DNA from: Prorocentrum cordatum
Lineage: Eukaryota > Sar > Dinophyceae > Prorocentrales > Prorocentraceae
Reading direction: 5' to 3'
DNA length: 64,000 nt
NCBI GenBank assembly: GCA_963575745.1
Contig: CAUYUJ010014627.1
Location: forward strand, 76,001-140,000
Below, piece after piece: positions 52,141-62,876 of the stretch (positions within the stretch are counted from its first letter, which is position 1; each line of letters starts with the position of its first letter). The translations under genes and the position numbers were made by a program. The notes below the pieces were generated by a model that made no database searches, had not been told where the DNA came from, and saw only the letters and a list, made by a program, of their open reading frames with translations.

Positions 52141-54073
52141 TGGGCGCCCTGACACTTCGCGCGCCCCCCCCCAAAAAAAACAAAAAAACTCAGGCAGCGG
52201 GGTGGGGAGTTAAACCTCCAGAAGAGAAGAGGGTATTAGGAAGAGGGAAGACATGTCTTTAGACCACCTTATCCCGAAGGGCTGGTTGGATGATGCATGG
52301 TTGTGCAATTGTTTGGTTCTTCTATTAACGCTCTCAGTGCGTCCCGGATCGCTCTGAATTGGCCGCGGCTCCCGATTCATCTTCCAAAGCCGCTGGATCT
52401 CTGAGATCCTCGATCTGTCCTGGCCCGAGTTTGTCCCGGTCCTGGCGTCGTCTCAATCGGCCCTGCGCGTAAGGGTGGCCCTTCGCCGCAGCGACCTTGT
52501 GGTGCGGGGCCGCAGGGGCCCCCCAGCACGGGCTTGCGATGCACTGGATGTGCCCACTTCCCTCCGCGGCCCCCCACATGAGCGACGCAAAGAAACGGAG
52601 TCGTCTTCGCCGACATTGGCGCGTGAGCTGCCCGCGTAGTTTCGAGCGTAAGCGCCCTCGTCTCCAGTGTAGCGTGCCGCGCTGGCGGCCCGCGTAGGCT
52701 GCGGCGTAAGGTCGCCGTGCCATCTCGCGAAAGACCCGCTCTTGATCGTTGCTCGCATGTGCCGCGTACCAGGGGTCACTCTTGCCTCCAGGGCCCGGGG
52801 TCACTCTTGCGCGTATAGCTGACAGGAGGCAGTCTCCGGCGCGTGCCGCCGTGCCGCCCATCTGGTAGCGCGGGAGACGGCAGGCGCTGGCGGGGTCGAG
52901 GCCAAGGATGGCGTGGTGCGCCTGAGCCGTGCATGCGGCAGGTGCTGGCCGCGCGCGCACGGGGTGGCGCGGGGGGGGCGGGCTTTGCCAGAAGGCGGCG
53001 GATCTTCCGAGAATGCGGAGGGGCGTCTCGGAAGCCCTCCCCGCTTCCGAGGAACCCTCTTCGAAGCCTCCGAGCCCGACGAAGGAGGCTCCTGGCTTCC
53101 AAGAGGCCCTCTGCCTTCTTAGAAGGCCGCCCCCGCGCGCCCGCGCCACCCCCGTGGCCTTGTGCCTGCCTCCGCAGGTGGCAGAGGCTGTAGCTACTAC
53201 AGTCGGACCGAGGTATCAGATCGAGGCCGACTCGGGGAGGGTACCCTAATGTTCTTCGTGTTTGTTGGATGTTAGTGTGCACCGTGTGCAGGATACCCTT
53301 GGATGTTATGTTTTTTGGCTGGCGGAGGGTCTCATGTTCTTGAGGGATGTTCTTCTGGCCTAGGTCCGACGGTGGTTGATGGAGTCTGGGCGCGAGCTCT
53401 GACTACGCTGCACGCCAAGCGGGCCGAGCGCCTTGTCGAGCCGAGACGGCCCCGCAGAGTTTTCCTGTTACGCCCCCGCGCAATTAGGCTATTGCAGAAT
53501 ACGAGCTGCTGGCGTGTCCGCCAGGACCTAAAGCATGTTTCTTTTCCGTGCCTCCGCGTTTCCCTCGGTCGAGTGTGTCGGTCTGGCCGCGTTCGCTTGT
53601 CGCTCCTTGCTCCCCTCCCCTTGGCGTCCTCTCCTCTCCTCTGTCTACTGCCTGCTCGCTCCCCACCACCTGCTACCCTGATTCTTGCCTTTTGGCGTCA
53701 TAGAGGTCGTGTGCCCTCCTCCCCCTCCCCAGCTGAGAGCTGGAACTTTCGATTGCATCCTGGGAGGCCGTTTTTGGCCGCGGATTGTTTTGGATGACCC
53801 TGGGGACCCGTCGTGCTCCTCTTTCTTCTTCTCCCCTCCCTCCTCCCCAGACCTCCGACGTCTCGAGTCGTTCACATCCTGGGCCTCCGTACTCCTGGAA
53901 CGGGCATGGTTTTGAGGCTTCGCCGGGGCCCTTCGCAATGCAGCTCGGCGGCCGCCGTATTCTCCTCCATCCTGCGCTGTGGCGCAGCTTCGCTGTGGCG
54001 AGGTACAGCGCTTGAGGCTGAGGGGGCATTCTGCTATGCACTGCCTGCAGTGAGGAGTGAACTTAGGAGCGCA
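52141..54073. other. No recognisable gene
   Basis: A minus-strand frame of 271 codons (52334-53149) and others overlap with no domain. GGGTCACTCTTGC occurs twice at about 52772-52808, echoing the foldback at 7515-7684. A CT-rich run lies at about 53620-53870. Confidence 0.4.
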
Positions 54074-54235
54074 AAACGGTTCAAGCACACTTTTCTGCCC
54101 TCGGGGACGCCTGCCCCCTGGCCAGCTGCAAAGTTTATACGCCTACGGTGCCACGTAGGGGTGTAAACTTTCCAGCCGCCCAGGGGGCGGGCGTCCCCGA
54201 CGGCGGACATGTGTTTATACCGTTCTTCGCCCGCT
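54074..54235. repeat. Foldback element, ~75 bp arms
   Basis: Left CTCGGGGACGCCTGCCCCCT then AAAGTTTATACGCCTACG pairs with the complement of the right side, GTCGGGGACGCCCGCCCCCT then AAAGTTTACACCCCTACG. Outer AAACGGTTCAAGCACA pairs with GAACGGTATAAACACA. The loop is about 7 bp. Confidence 0.88.
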
Positions 54236-54447
54236 GCATGAAATCTCCCCCGAGGAGCTCCACGTCCGGGGCGTCGGCGCGTGGCGGCACCTGGCGGACG
54301 ACCTCGCCGCGCGGCGCTCGGCCCGGCACCGGCCATATCGCGGATAGACGGCGCGCGCGACGGACGGGCGATATTCTTCGCCGCTGCCGGCCTCCTCGAA
54401 CCTCGGGGCCGGCCCCGAAGAACAGTGGGTGAGATGTTTGCCCTTCA

Positions 54448-54604
54448 GAGGAGGAAAAGGTACTGATGCTGCTACCCTTCCCTCGCTTTTCCCTTTCTGG
54501 ACCTCCTGGGCACCCTCGTCGCCACCGCTGGATTCGCCTCGAAACCTTGGTCAGAACGCTCCCCGGGAGAGGTCCCGGGGTATCGATACCTTTTGGTTTC
54601 CCCA
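54448..54604 (+). mobile_element. MITE-like element, GGTACC family (copy 6)
   Basis: It starts GAGGAGGAAAAGGTACTGAT and ends GGTATCGATACCTTTTGGTT followed by TCCCCAG. Core CTCGTCGCCACCGCTGGATT. It lies 213 bp after the foldback at 54074-54235. Confidence 0.85.
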
Positions 54605-54755
54605 GCCTTGGGTCGGGTGTTGCTAGAAGTGTTCCTGGCCCAAGGTGACCCCATAATTTCCAAGGGGCCCGCCCGCCCGCCCGCCCGGCCGTCCACCTCC
54701 CCGCCCATCCTCCCTCGTCCCTGCCCCACCAGTCCTCCCGATGGCACGCTTGCAC

Positions 54756-54900
54756 GTTCTCCTCCTCCTCCTCCTCCTCCTCCTCCTCCTCCTCCTCCTC
54801 CTCCTCCTCCTCCTCCTCCTCCGCATCCTCCTCCTCCTTCTCTTCCTCGTCGCCTATCCCTGCCTCCATCACCTCCTCCTCCTCCTCCTCCTCGTCCATC
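54756..54900 (+). repeat. (CTC)n polypyrimidine array
   Basis: CTCCTC triplets with CGC, TTC interruptions over 145 bp. Confidence 0.95.
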
Positions 54901-55029
54901 CCTGCCTTCCTCCCCTCCTCCTGCCCCCGCCTCTCGCATTACCCTTCTGCATGGGGGGAGCATGGCGCGCGCCGTGCCCTCGGGGGGGCAGGGTTGCGCC
55001 AGCTGCGGCGGCTCGGCACACCTGGGCGG

Positions 55030-55268
55030 GGCGGCGGCGGGGGGAGGGGGGGGGGGAATGGAGGGGAGGCGAGGGAGGGAGGAGGGGACGGGAGGGAGGG
55101 AGGAAGGAGAGAAGGAGGGGAGGGACGGGAGGGAGGAGGAGGAAGGGAGGGGAGGGAGGAGGGAGGTGAGGGAGGGAGGGAGGGAGGGAGGGGAGGAGAG
55201 GGAGGGAGGGAGGGGAGGGAAGGGAGGGGAGGGAGGGAGGGAGGGGAGGAGGAAGGGAGGGAGGGCGG
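55030..55268 (+). repeat. (GGGA)n-rich array
   Basis: GGGAGGGAGG tetranucleotides with GGA variants; the runs of three or more G could form G-quadruplexes. Confidence 0.92.
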
Positions 55269-55674
55269 AGGGAAGAGTGACAAGGCAAGACAAGTCAAGA
55301 CCGATCGTGAAGCAGATCCCCATCTGAATCAACCACGCCCGAGCCTCTGGCTCAGCCCTGCTGAGCACTCTAGGCCAGAGGCCACGAGCGATTCGCCCGA
55401 AGTTCTCCCTCCTAGTCATTGCATGGTGCCTACAGGTATGTGCTAAATCCCGGAGTTGAGAATCACTCTCGCGCCTGCTTTTCCCACAGACTTAAAGGTG
55501 AAGGTGCGGAATGGGTATGAGTATGAGCATGGCCATGCGACTAAGTCTGACACTGAAAGCACGCACGCTGATCACCATGACGGCCTCCAGGAGCGGGCAG
55601 AATATCACCACGAAGCAGCACACATATCCTGATGATCGCGCCTTGGAGTATTTAGTTACACTGGCAAAGGACTA
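55269..55674. other. No recognisable gene
   Basis: No coding or repeat feature is seen. Confidence 0.4.
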
Positions 55675-56135
55675 CACCCCGATTGGGGGCATGCTACTAG
55701 AAGCATCGCCGCGAACACCATCGGTGAATGTGCAGAAGGTCAGCACCAAACGCAAGCAAGCTAGGATGCGAACAGCCCATGCGCCCTCGGGTCCCTCGAA
55801 GCGCAGGATGCAAGCATGGCCGCAAACTTCACCTTGATTGAATGCAAAAGGCCACATCACACTTAATTATAAAGAAAACGAGCAACCCGTGGGCCCTGGA
55901 GCCCCTCGAAGCGCAGGACACAAGTATGGCGGCGAACTTCAGCACTATTGCATGCAGAAGGCCAGCATCAAGCTTAGACAATATAACGATGGTGCGGAAA
56001 ATTCATTCACTCTGAGGCCCCTCGGGACGCAGCACACATGGATGGCCGCAACTTTCACCGTTATTGTACTTGAATAAATATTGATGGTTCGGGCAACCCA
56101 TTCACTCTCAGGTGCTTCGGGACGCAGCCCACTCG
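55675..56135 (+). repeat. ~110 bp tandem repeat, four units
   Basis: CCCTCGAAGCGCAGGA or CCCTCGGGACGCAGC boxes, each followed by ATGGC-GC-AACTT-A, recur at 55793, 55903, 56018 and (partly) 56113. Composition is less GC-rich than the surroundings. Confidence 0.85.
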
Positions 56136-58225
56136 GCCTGCAATCTCCAAACAACCCAGCCCACCACAGTGATGAAGTACGCTCGAGTGCGGGCAGGTGG
56201 GCCAATGCACAACCAGGCTACCCCCATGGCCCCCGCACCCAAGACGGACAACGAGGAAGGTGGACAGGAAAGCAGAGAAAGTCGGGCCTACATGATAGTC
56301 ACCCACACATTCGGCAACCCAGCACCTTGGCAAGACCACCATACAGAACTGAGTGAAACCTGACTCTGGCACGTTCGCTCCGCCCTTCACCGACCCGCGC
56401 CTCAAAATAGATGACTAGAGGTGCGGATCGCCGCGAACACGCCGCGCCGAGGCGCGCGGGGCGGGACCCACGACGCGCTTGAGCCAAAAGGAGGATCTAC
56501 GCGCCTGAGGCCCCGTGTGCTTGTGGCGCGGAAGGGGGGTGGGAGGAGAGAAGGAGGGCGGCGACGCGAGGGGAGGGGGGGCGCGACTTGAACAAGTATT
56601 GGCGGTCTGGGCGAGGATTTGGTTGGACGTACGGCGGGATTGGGATGCGGACGGGAGCTGCGCAACAGTCGCTGGTGTGAGACCTCGCGAGGTACAGCTG
56701 CGTGATGTCATACCATGACCTGGCTGAGATCGTGTGCCGCGTGAGCTCCTGCGAGGTACAGCGGTGTGATGTCATACCATGACTTGACTGAGACCTCACC
56801 GTCCCTGGGGGCTGCGAACTGCAAAGCTGTTGCCGCCGTCGTGGGCTCTTGGGGGGCCCAGCGGAGTAGTGTCACGCGGATCAGCATTCGGTCTCGCCGT
56901 CCTTGGGGGTTGCACTTTTCGCTTCCATTATTGTATCTCTGTCAGGCTCCCGCCTCTCTTTTTTCGACTCTGACTTCCAAGGCTTCCTACATCTTCATCG
57001 GTTCATTTACCGCTGACTCCCTCATCCCAGCTCGCAGCGGTCATATTTGTTGTTCCGCACCATTCTGCGTCGTGCAACGCGTGAACTTCCTACTCAGCTT
57101 TTACAGTACGTCGCGCTCCTTGCCGCGTGCTCTTCCGTAGAGCAATGAATAAGCACCCGCGTGCGGGCCGCGCCGCGGCCTCTGGTCGGCCCTCCGGGGG
57201 GATCTCGTTGACGCAGTAGAGACCCCCACTGCGTGCTGGATCTGTTACGGGGCGCCCATCCCGTAGAACCCCTTTCTGGATTCTGTAGCAGTTCGGAGCA
57301 GGCCAGGAGCTGTGACGGCAAACCAGCGCGACGGTCCGCACATGGGCATTCCTGTAGGCCGGCGCTTGATAAGGCGCTCCCACATGTAGGTCGGCTGGCC
57401 CACCAACCTGTCAGGCTGCGACCGCGGGCCGGTTGAATTGCCTGCATGTCTTTGGCCCCCTCGCCACTGCCTACGCGGTAGCACGAGCACCGAGAATCCC
57501 GAAGCTGGGAACACCCCGGGCACCTCGTCAGCATATGGCCCCGGTCAGCAGACAGTCCCTCGTGCGAGGTACTTCTCCAGCCCAGAGCCACGCCCGCCAG
57601 AGCCTCGTTAGCCGCGTCAACCACGTGCCGTTGGCGCCCTTCCACCCCGTAGGGTAGCCCGCGAAACCTCCGGCGAGCCGGAGGGGGCGGGAGAGGCTGC
57701 CACAGCGCCGTGGGATCGTTCCCGCTCCCCGCCAGACTTTCGTCGGTAGGTGAGGTTGGACTTTCGGCAGCAGTGTGGCAAGGACATGGGTACAGCCACC
57801 TCCGAGCCTCCCCCTGCCGGGCCGCGGCCGTAGCCGTAGCCGGGGAGCTCCGTAGAGCAATGTAGCCTGTTCGTTCTGCCCTGAAGCCGCCCCCCCCCGC
57901 GCGGCGCTTCCCGCGGCGCCTCTGCGTGAGAGTGCCCTCCCCCCTTTTTCCTCCTCTTGCGGCCGCCTTCTGCTGCTTCGCCCCCCATCTGACATGCGGG
58001 AAAGTTCGCAAATCCGCATCCCGGGCTTGCTCCACGCGCGAGCGGACCGCGTCTCCTTCTCTCCCTCTCCCTCCCTTTCCCCCTCCCTCCCGCTCTCCCC
58101 CCCTCCCAGTCCACCCCCTCCATAACCAACGAGAACAGGACACTGAGCCCTCCCTCCCCCCTCTCGGTGTACGGGTCCCCCCCCCTGTACACTAAGGGCG
58201 GAAGGGGGCTCGATGTCACATTTCG
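56136..58225. other. No recognisable gene
   Basis: GATGTCATACCATGAC occurs twice (56704 and 56768) with GAGGTACAGC nearby, a ~64 bp tandem duplication. A 349-codon minus frame at 57094-58143 has no recognisable domain. Confidence 0.4.
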
Positions 58226-59795
58226 GTGGTGTCCGGAGGGGAGCGAGCGTGGAGGAGACGGGTCGCGGCGGCCGCTGGCGGGCCCCCCCCGGGCAGCCAG
58301 CCCTCCCCTTTCCGCCAGGGCGGCGCCCCAGGATCGGAGGGCGGCGTCGAGCCGAACGAGCCCCAGAGCGCCGAACCTGCGCTCAACCCTCTGGGCCCAG
58401 TAGGCGCCCGCCCCGCGACAAACCAGAGCGAGGACCTGAGCCCTGCGCCGTCGTGGTGCGCTGGCTGCGGGAAGGCCGAGGCGCAGCTGACGCCGGGGGC
58501 GGGGCCTCGCCAGCGCAGCCTATATTGCGCAGGGTGCTAGAGCGCCTGGGAGACAGAGCGGGCGACTCCCCGGGAGCGCCTCCCCGACCAGGCCTACGGG
58601 CAGTCGCCCCAGGAGGCGCAGCCCGCGGCGCAGGCGCTAGTCGCGGGAGGCGGCGGCGCAGGGCCCCAGCCTTCGCGCAATGCCTCGGAGGCGCAGACGG
58701 CCCCCTCGCCGCAGGATGCCCCGGGACTCCAGTCCCCTCCTGGACAGGGGGTGCGCTCGAGCCGCGCCCTCCGCCCGCGCAGTGCGCGGGCTGCGGAGCC
58801 GTGGGCTTGCCATGCACGGCAGGTCAGGGCAGCTACGAGACGGCCTCTCACTGTGAGATCTGCTGGACCACTTGGAACGCCGCCCAGGCTGGAGCTGAGC
58901 AGCCCTCCCCGGCCCCGACCGCCGCGCAGCAGTCCGAGGACGCCCCCAGGCGCGGCAAGCCCGCGGAGCAGACAGGCCACAAAGTCTGTGGTGCCGGGCT
59001 TTGGCAGGCTCTGGGCATGGGGACTGACGCCAGCGACTCGGCAACCATCGCCTGCATGGGTTGCGGGCAGCCCTCCTACGCCTTCGTCGCGACCAAGGGG
59101 CCCTCGGGGCTGATGCTCCTGTGCGGCGCCTGCGGGCCGGCAGGCTCCCGACTCGGCCGCGGGGCGCCCTCCCCGCAGGCCCCGCCTCCGCCGGGCCAGG
59201 AGAGCAACGCCCGGCTTTGGGGCTCGCCGCAAGCAGACGCCGCCCCGAAGCAGTATACTGGACTCCTGGCGGGCATCAGGCCGCGGCGGGCGCGGCGCCT
59301 CCGACGCCAGCGGCTCGCGATCCGCTATTCCCTGAATGCGCGCGCGCTCGTACCAGGAGCCGGCCGGCCTCCCGCCTGCGCCGCCCACCGTCGACAGGCA
59401 CCGCTTGGACCGGTGGGTTCGGAGGCTTCCAGACTGGAGCCCCCCCTCGTATCGGATCGCGCTGTATATTGGGCTTTCACCGGGCGCCCCCCCTGATGGC
59501 CACCGGCAAGTGGAGCTACGTGCCGAAGGACTCCCGTCCCCCGAGTGGCGTGCTGCTGCAACTCGGGAACAAAAGGGGCGCGGTCCATGTGTGGCTCCGC
59601 AAAGGTGGCCACGTCCACGCGTCGGCCAACACGGGTGTCACGGAGCAGATTCTGGCCGAGTTGGACGGCTGGACCGTGCCGTGGAGCAACGGCAGCCCGC
59701 CCGCCCCGCTGGGGCCTGGCGCTGACTGTCAACGGGGTCTCCCGCATCTGCCGCCCCTGCCGCCCGCCGATTGGTCGCCCCCGCCGGCTGCGTGA
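58226..59795 (+). pseudogene. Cys-pair zinc-ribbon-like repeat gene, broken
   Basis: Three zinc-ribbon-like repeats of the form C-x2-C-x18to20-C-x2-C are visible. Repeat 1 (58458-58541) starts CAGCGKAEAQ and ends YCAGC. Repeat 2 (about 58782-58870) starts CAGCGAVGLP and ends HCEICWTTW. Repeat 3 (about 59058-59135) starts CMGCGQPSYA and ends LCGACG. Repeat 1 is in one frame, repeats 2 and 3 in another. Directly after repeat 1 is TAG, then SAW; repeat 2 has CW-TTW at the same place, so the TAG sits where a Trp codon (TGG) is expected. Further downstream a third frame reads KWSYVPKDSRPPSGVLLQLG and VHVWLRKGGHVHASANTG up to 59795. Nonsense plus frame changes suggest a pseudogene, though introns could explain the frame changes. 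Function unknown; such pairs usually bind zinc. Confidence 0.5.
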
Positions 59796-60179
59796 TCATG
59801 CTAGCCCCGCGGCACGCTAGGACCCCTCCGTGGCTCCCCGTCCCTCCTCCGCCCCAGGTCCTCCTCCCGCCTCCTGCCCTCTAGGTTGCGGCCCCCGTGC
59901 GCTGGTTGGGCAGCAGTCAGCGTCTGGGCAGGGCGCTGCGTAGACGCCGCCGCAGATCGAGGATTTCGTATAAGATCCGCGCAGGAAGTATGGATCCCTT
60001 CATCCGCCCTCAGCACCCCGCTTGGGAAAAGCACCATCGCCCTCCTCCACAATTACTCAATATGAGTACTACTCTCCCTCTTCCCCTGATGGCGTCCAGG
60101 GAATATTCGACCCCCCCCCGCGTACTGTTTTTTACACAGGATTCCCGGGAGTTGGGATTTCGCTTGCGTTTTTTGTTCG
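59796..60179. other. No recognisable gene
   Basis: No repeat or domain seen. Confidence 0.4.
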
Positions 60180-60335
60180 AAATGCTGCTCTCGCTGAGGC
60201 GCCGGCCTCATTTCTGCTCCCGAATCGTTCCGAATCGTGCTCCCGCTGCAGCGTGGGCCTCATTTTCGGATCAGTGTTTTGCCTCCGTCGTTCAGGATGG
60301 CGTTCTCGCCCCAGCGCGGGCCTCTTTCTCGCGCG
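60180..60335 (+). repeat. ~55-60 bp degenerate tandem repeat, three units
   Basis: GCTCTCGCTGAGGCGCCGGC, GCTCCCGCTGCAGCGTGGGC and GTTCTCGCCCCAGCGCGGGC, each followed by CTC and T-rich sequence, begin near 60187, 60238 and 60302. They resemble the GGCTCTCGCC word of family D. Confidence 0.6.
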
Positions 60336-60404
60336 CCCATCCGCCCGCCACCACCACGCCGCACCACGCCCCGCCCCGCCGCACGCACACCCACCGCCAC
60401 TTCC

Positions 60405-60590
60405 ACCCACCAACGCACGCACGCACGCACGCGCGCCACCACCGCGCACCGCCACCACCACCGCACTACCCCACCCACCACCACCACGCTACACCGCGTC
60501 ACACCACATCACACGCGCGCACACACAAACACACACGCACGCACACGCACACGCACACGCACACGCACACGCACACACACACACACACAT
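60405..60590 (+). repeat. CACGCA/CACCAC/CA arrays
   Basis: ACGCACGC, CACCAC and (CACACG)n words merge into (CA)n at about 60570-60588. Confidence 0.92.
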
Positions 60591-60593
60591 GGT

Positions 60594-60665
60594 AGTCTAG
60601 AGGCCACGTCAGGCAAAATCCCCAGCGGTTGTCTAGAGGCCACGTCAGGCCAAAATCCCTGGCGG
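60594..60665 (+). repeat. 36 bp direct tandem duplication
   Basis: GTCTAGAGGCCACGTCAGGC begins at 60595 and again at 60631, each followed by AAAATCCC. The copies differ at very few positions. Confidence 0.93.
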
Positions 60666-61234
60666 CATGTTCCCCGCCAGGTTTTGCTCCCAGAACGGTC
60701 CGGGGAGGCCTCTCTGGAACGTCCTGTGCTCTGTTCGGCCAGCGACTCAGAGCTGGGCCCGACCAAACCGTATGTTTGCCCCGGGGAGATGCGGTGACGT
60801 TAACCCGGCCGGCCTCCCATCGGCCACGCGGCTGGGACACGATAGTTTGCAACTGTTTCTTTGCTGTGTCGCAGCATTTGCGAGCCGGATTGTGTCTCAA
60901 GATCTCTGGGGGCTTAGCGGCAACGCCGCCTCCAGGGATGGGTTGCAATGTATTTTGCACTCTAGATCAGCAGCTTCAGGCCGACTTGATTGCAGAGTTG
61001 ACATCAGAGGACCTATAAACAGAAGGTTCGACGGAACCTCATTGCAGACTCCCTGGACCTCATCCCCCTCAGCCTTGTCATCATGTTTCCACATGGCTTC
61101 CATTGCGGTGCTGGCGGTAATGATTATTCTACTGTGTACTCCCTCGTCGGACCTGATGGCAGACGCCTGCCGGAAGGCGTAACAGGTCCCGCCCTCCTCC
61201 CCCGGTCCCGCTCGCACCCGCGCGTACACAGACT
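60666..61234. other. No firmly supported gene
   Basis: A frame at 60667-61182 ends with a hydrophobic stretch (SIAVLAVMIILLC) but has no other support. GAGGNDYSTVYSLV at about 61105 may be a further RCC1-like unit edge. Confidence 0.35.
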
Positions 61235-61500
61235 CACAGACTCGCCCGGTGCGATGGCAGTGCCGTGGCGTGTGGCCTCAACATTTCCGACGGCCGGGGC
61301 GACCTTCCGGCCTTGGCGGACGGCCTGGGCTACACGCAGGTGCCGCCGGAGGCTACCACACTGTTCCGGTCAGGGGGCATGGCAGTGCCGTGGCGTGTGG
61401 CCGCAATTACGTCGGCGGGTGCGTCTTTCCGGCGCTGGTGGCCGGAGCTACACGTAGTCGGCCGCCGGATGGGGACGTTGGTCGCGGGTCTCACCGAGGG
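61235..61500 (+). pseudogene. RCC1-like repeat relic
   Basis: Two units of an RCC1-like beta-propeller repeat are visible. Unit 1 (from 61253) reads DGSAVACGLNISDG, then LPALADGLGYTQV. Unit 2 (from 61378) reads HGSAVACGRNYVGGC and FPALVAGA. The unit starts are 125 bp apart, one base short of 42 codons. In the second frame the DNA just before unit 2 reads AAGGYHTVPVRGHG, the typical linker, so a single base is missing near 61341-61343 (GTGCCGCC where GTGGCCGCC would keep frame). After unit 2 a third frame reads SYT-stop-SAAGW, where TAG replaces the usual Gln codon. Such repeats are abundant in dinoflagellate proteins (from memory). At least two lesions make this a pseudogene. Confidence 0.6.
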
Positions 61501-61985
61501 CCCTCCTGGATAGACTATTCTCGAGGCTTCGGAATACTTCCGATGTCTTTCTACTCCCCTTCCTCCCCTGCGCACACACACACATGCACACGTGTGGCTC
61601 AAGCACGGTCTCTCACCCACCCGCGTTCCCACATGCTACAGCGAGCCTTGTGTGGAGTCGCGTGGTCCAGGTGCTGCCCCGTCACACCGCCCTGAACGGG
61701 CTGGTCCACCCACCAAAACCGACAGCGGCACCCACCGAGGTGGCGTGGGTTGTTCGCGTGTCGCGTGAGTGTCGGTGTGCCCAGTTCCGGGACGGGACCA
61801 GTCCTGGTGGATGGGTGCATCAAGAGCAGTGTGCGGGGTGTGTATATTGGCGTTGGGTGGCCGCACAGAGGACCGTGCCCCACCCACGTACCTCCCCCTC
61901 ATCCACTGCAGCCGGCATTGCTTGCCTTGGCGTGCGGCCTGGTATGAGACGGTGCGAGGATACGGTGTCCCCGCTATGGGCGGGC
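61501..61985. other. No recognisable gene
   Basis: ACACACACATGCACACGTGT at 61574 is a short CA run. No domain in any frame. Confidence 0.4.
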
Positions 61986-61989
61986 AGCG

Positions 61990-62300
61990 AACGAACACAC
62001 ACACACATACACACGCACACACACACACACACACACACGCACACACACACACACACACACACACGCACGCACACGCACGCGCACACACACAGAAACACAC
62101 ACACACACCACCACCGCCACCACCACCACCACCGCCATCACGCACGTACGCACCTGGCCCACCACCAAACCACCAAGACGCCACACCACGTCACACCACA
62201 GCACACGCGCACACACGCACACACACATACACACCACCACCACAACAACCACAACCACGCACACACGCACGCACGCACGCGCACCACCACCCACTACGCA
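61990..62300 (+). repeat. (CA)n with CACCAC and CACGCA blocks
   Basis: (CA)n at about 61995-62105, CACCACCAC at 62106-62145, then CACACG/CACCAC words to 62300. Similar in order to 60405-60590. Confidence 0.93.
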
Positions 62301-62735
62301 CACGCGCGCGGAGCCACAGGTCCGCTACGACACGCGTCCGCGGATAGAGAAAATCAGCGCCATGGTAAGGGATGGGAGGGAGGGGTAGGATGTCAGATGT
62401 TGACGCGAGCGCACCTAACTTGCCCTCCTCCCCTCCCTCCCTCCCTCCCTCCCCGCACACCCGGTGCGGGGCCGGGTCGGGTGGGTCGGGTCGGCGTCGG
62501 GGGCGGAGGCCCCGCTTTCCTGTCGTCTTTGTTGCGCCCATTGGGGCGGTCAAATCCCGCCCCCCTCCCCCTTCAGAGGCGAGCGGGTGCAGTTGCCTGC
62601 CACCCCGGGTGTCGCCTTCGTCGGTCGTCGCCAGTCCCTGTCGCCGCTTTGCCGCTGCTGCCGCGGCCGCCGTCGCTGCTCGTGCTTTCGTCGCCTCCGC
62701 CGCGCCGCCGGCGTCGTCGTCGCGTCGCCGTCCTG
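62301..62735. other. No recognisable gene
   Basis: GGGTCGG words at 62470-62500 and a CTCCCTCC run at 62425-62450. Confidence 0.4.
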
Positions 62736-62876
62736 GTCGTCGTCGTCGTCGCCGCCGCAGCCGTCGGTCCTCGTCGTCGTTGTCGTCGTCGTCTTCGTCG
62801 TTTTCGTCCTCGTCCTCGTCGTCGTTGTCGTCGTCGTCGTCGTCGTCGTCGTCATCCTCGTCGTCGTCGTCGCAGC
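62736..62876 (+). repeat. (TCG)n array
   Basis: GTCGTCGTC with CTCGTC, TTCGTC variants over 140 bp. Confidence 0.94.

Noticed and set aside
57094-58143. 349-codon minus-strand open frame.
   Set aside because: No domain, no start context, and GC-rich DNA easily keeps such frames open. It is left as unexplained.
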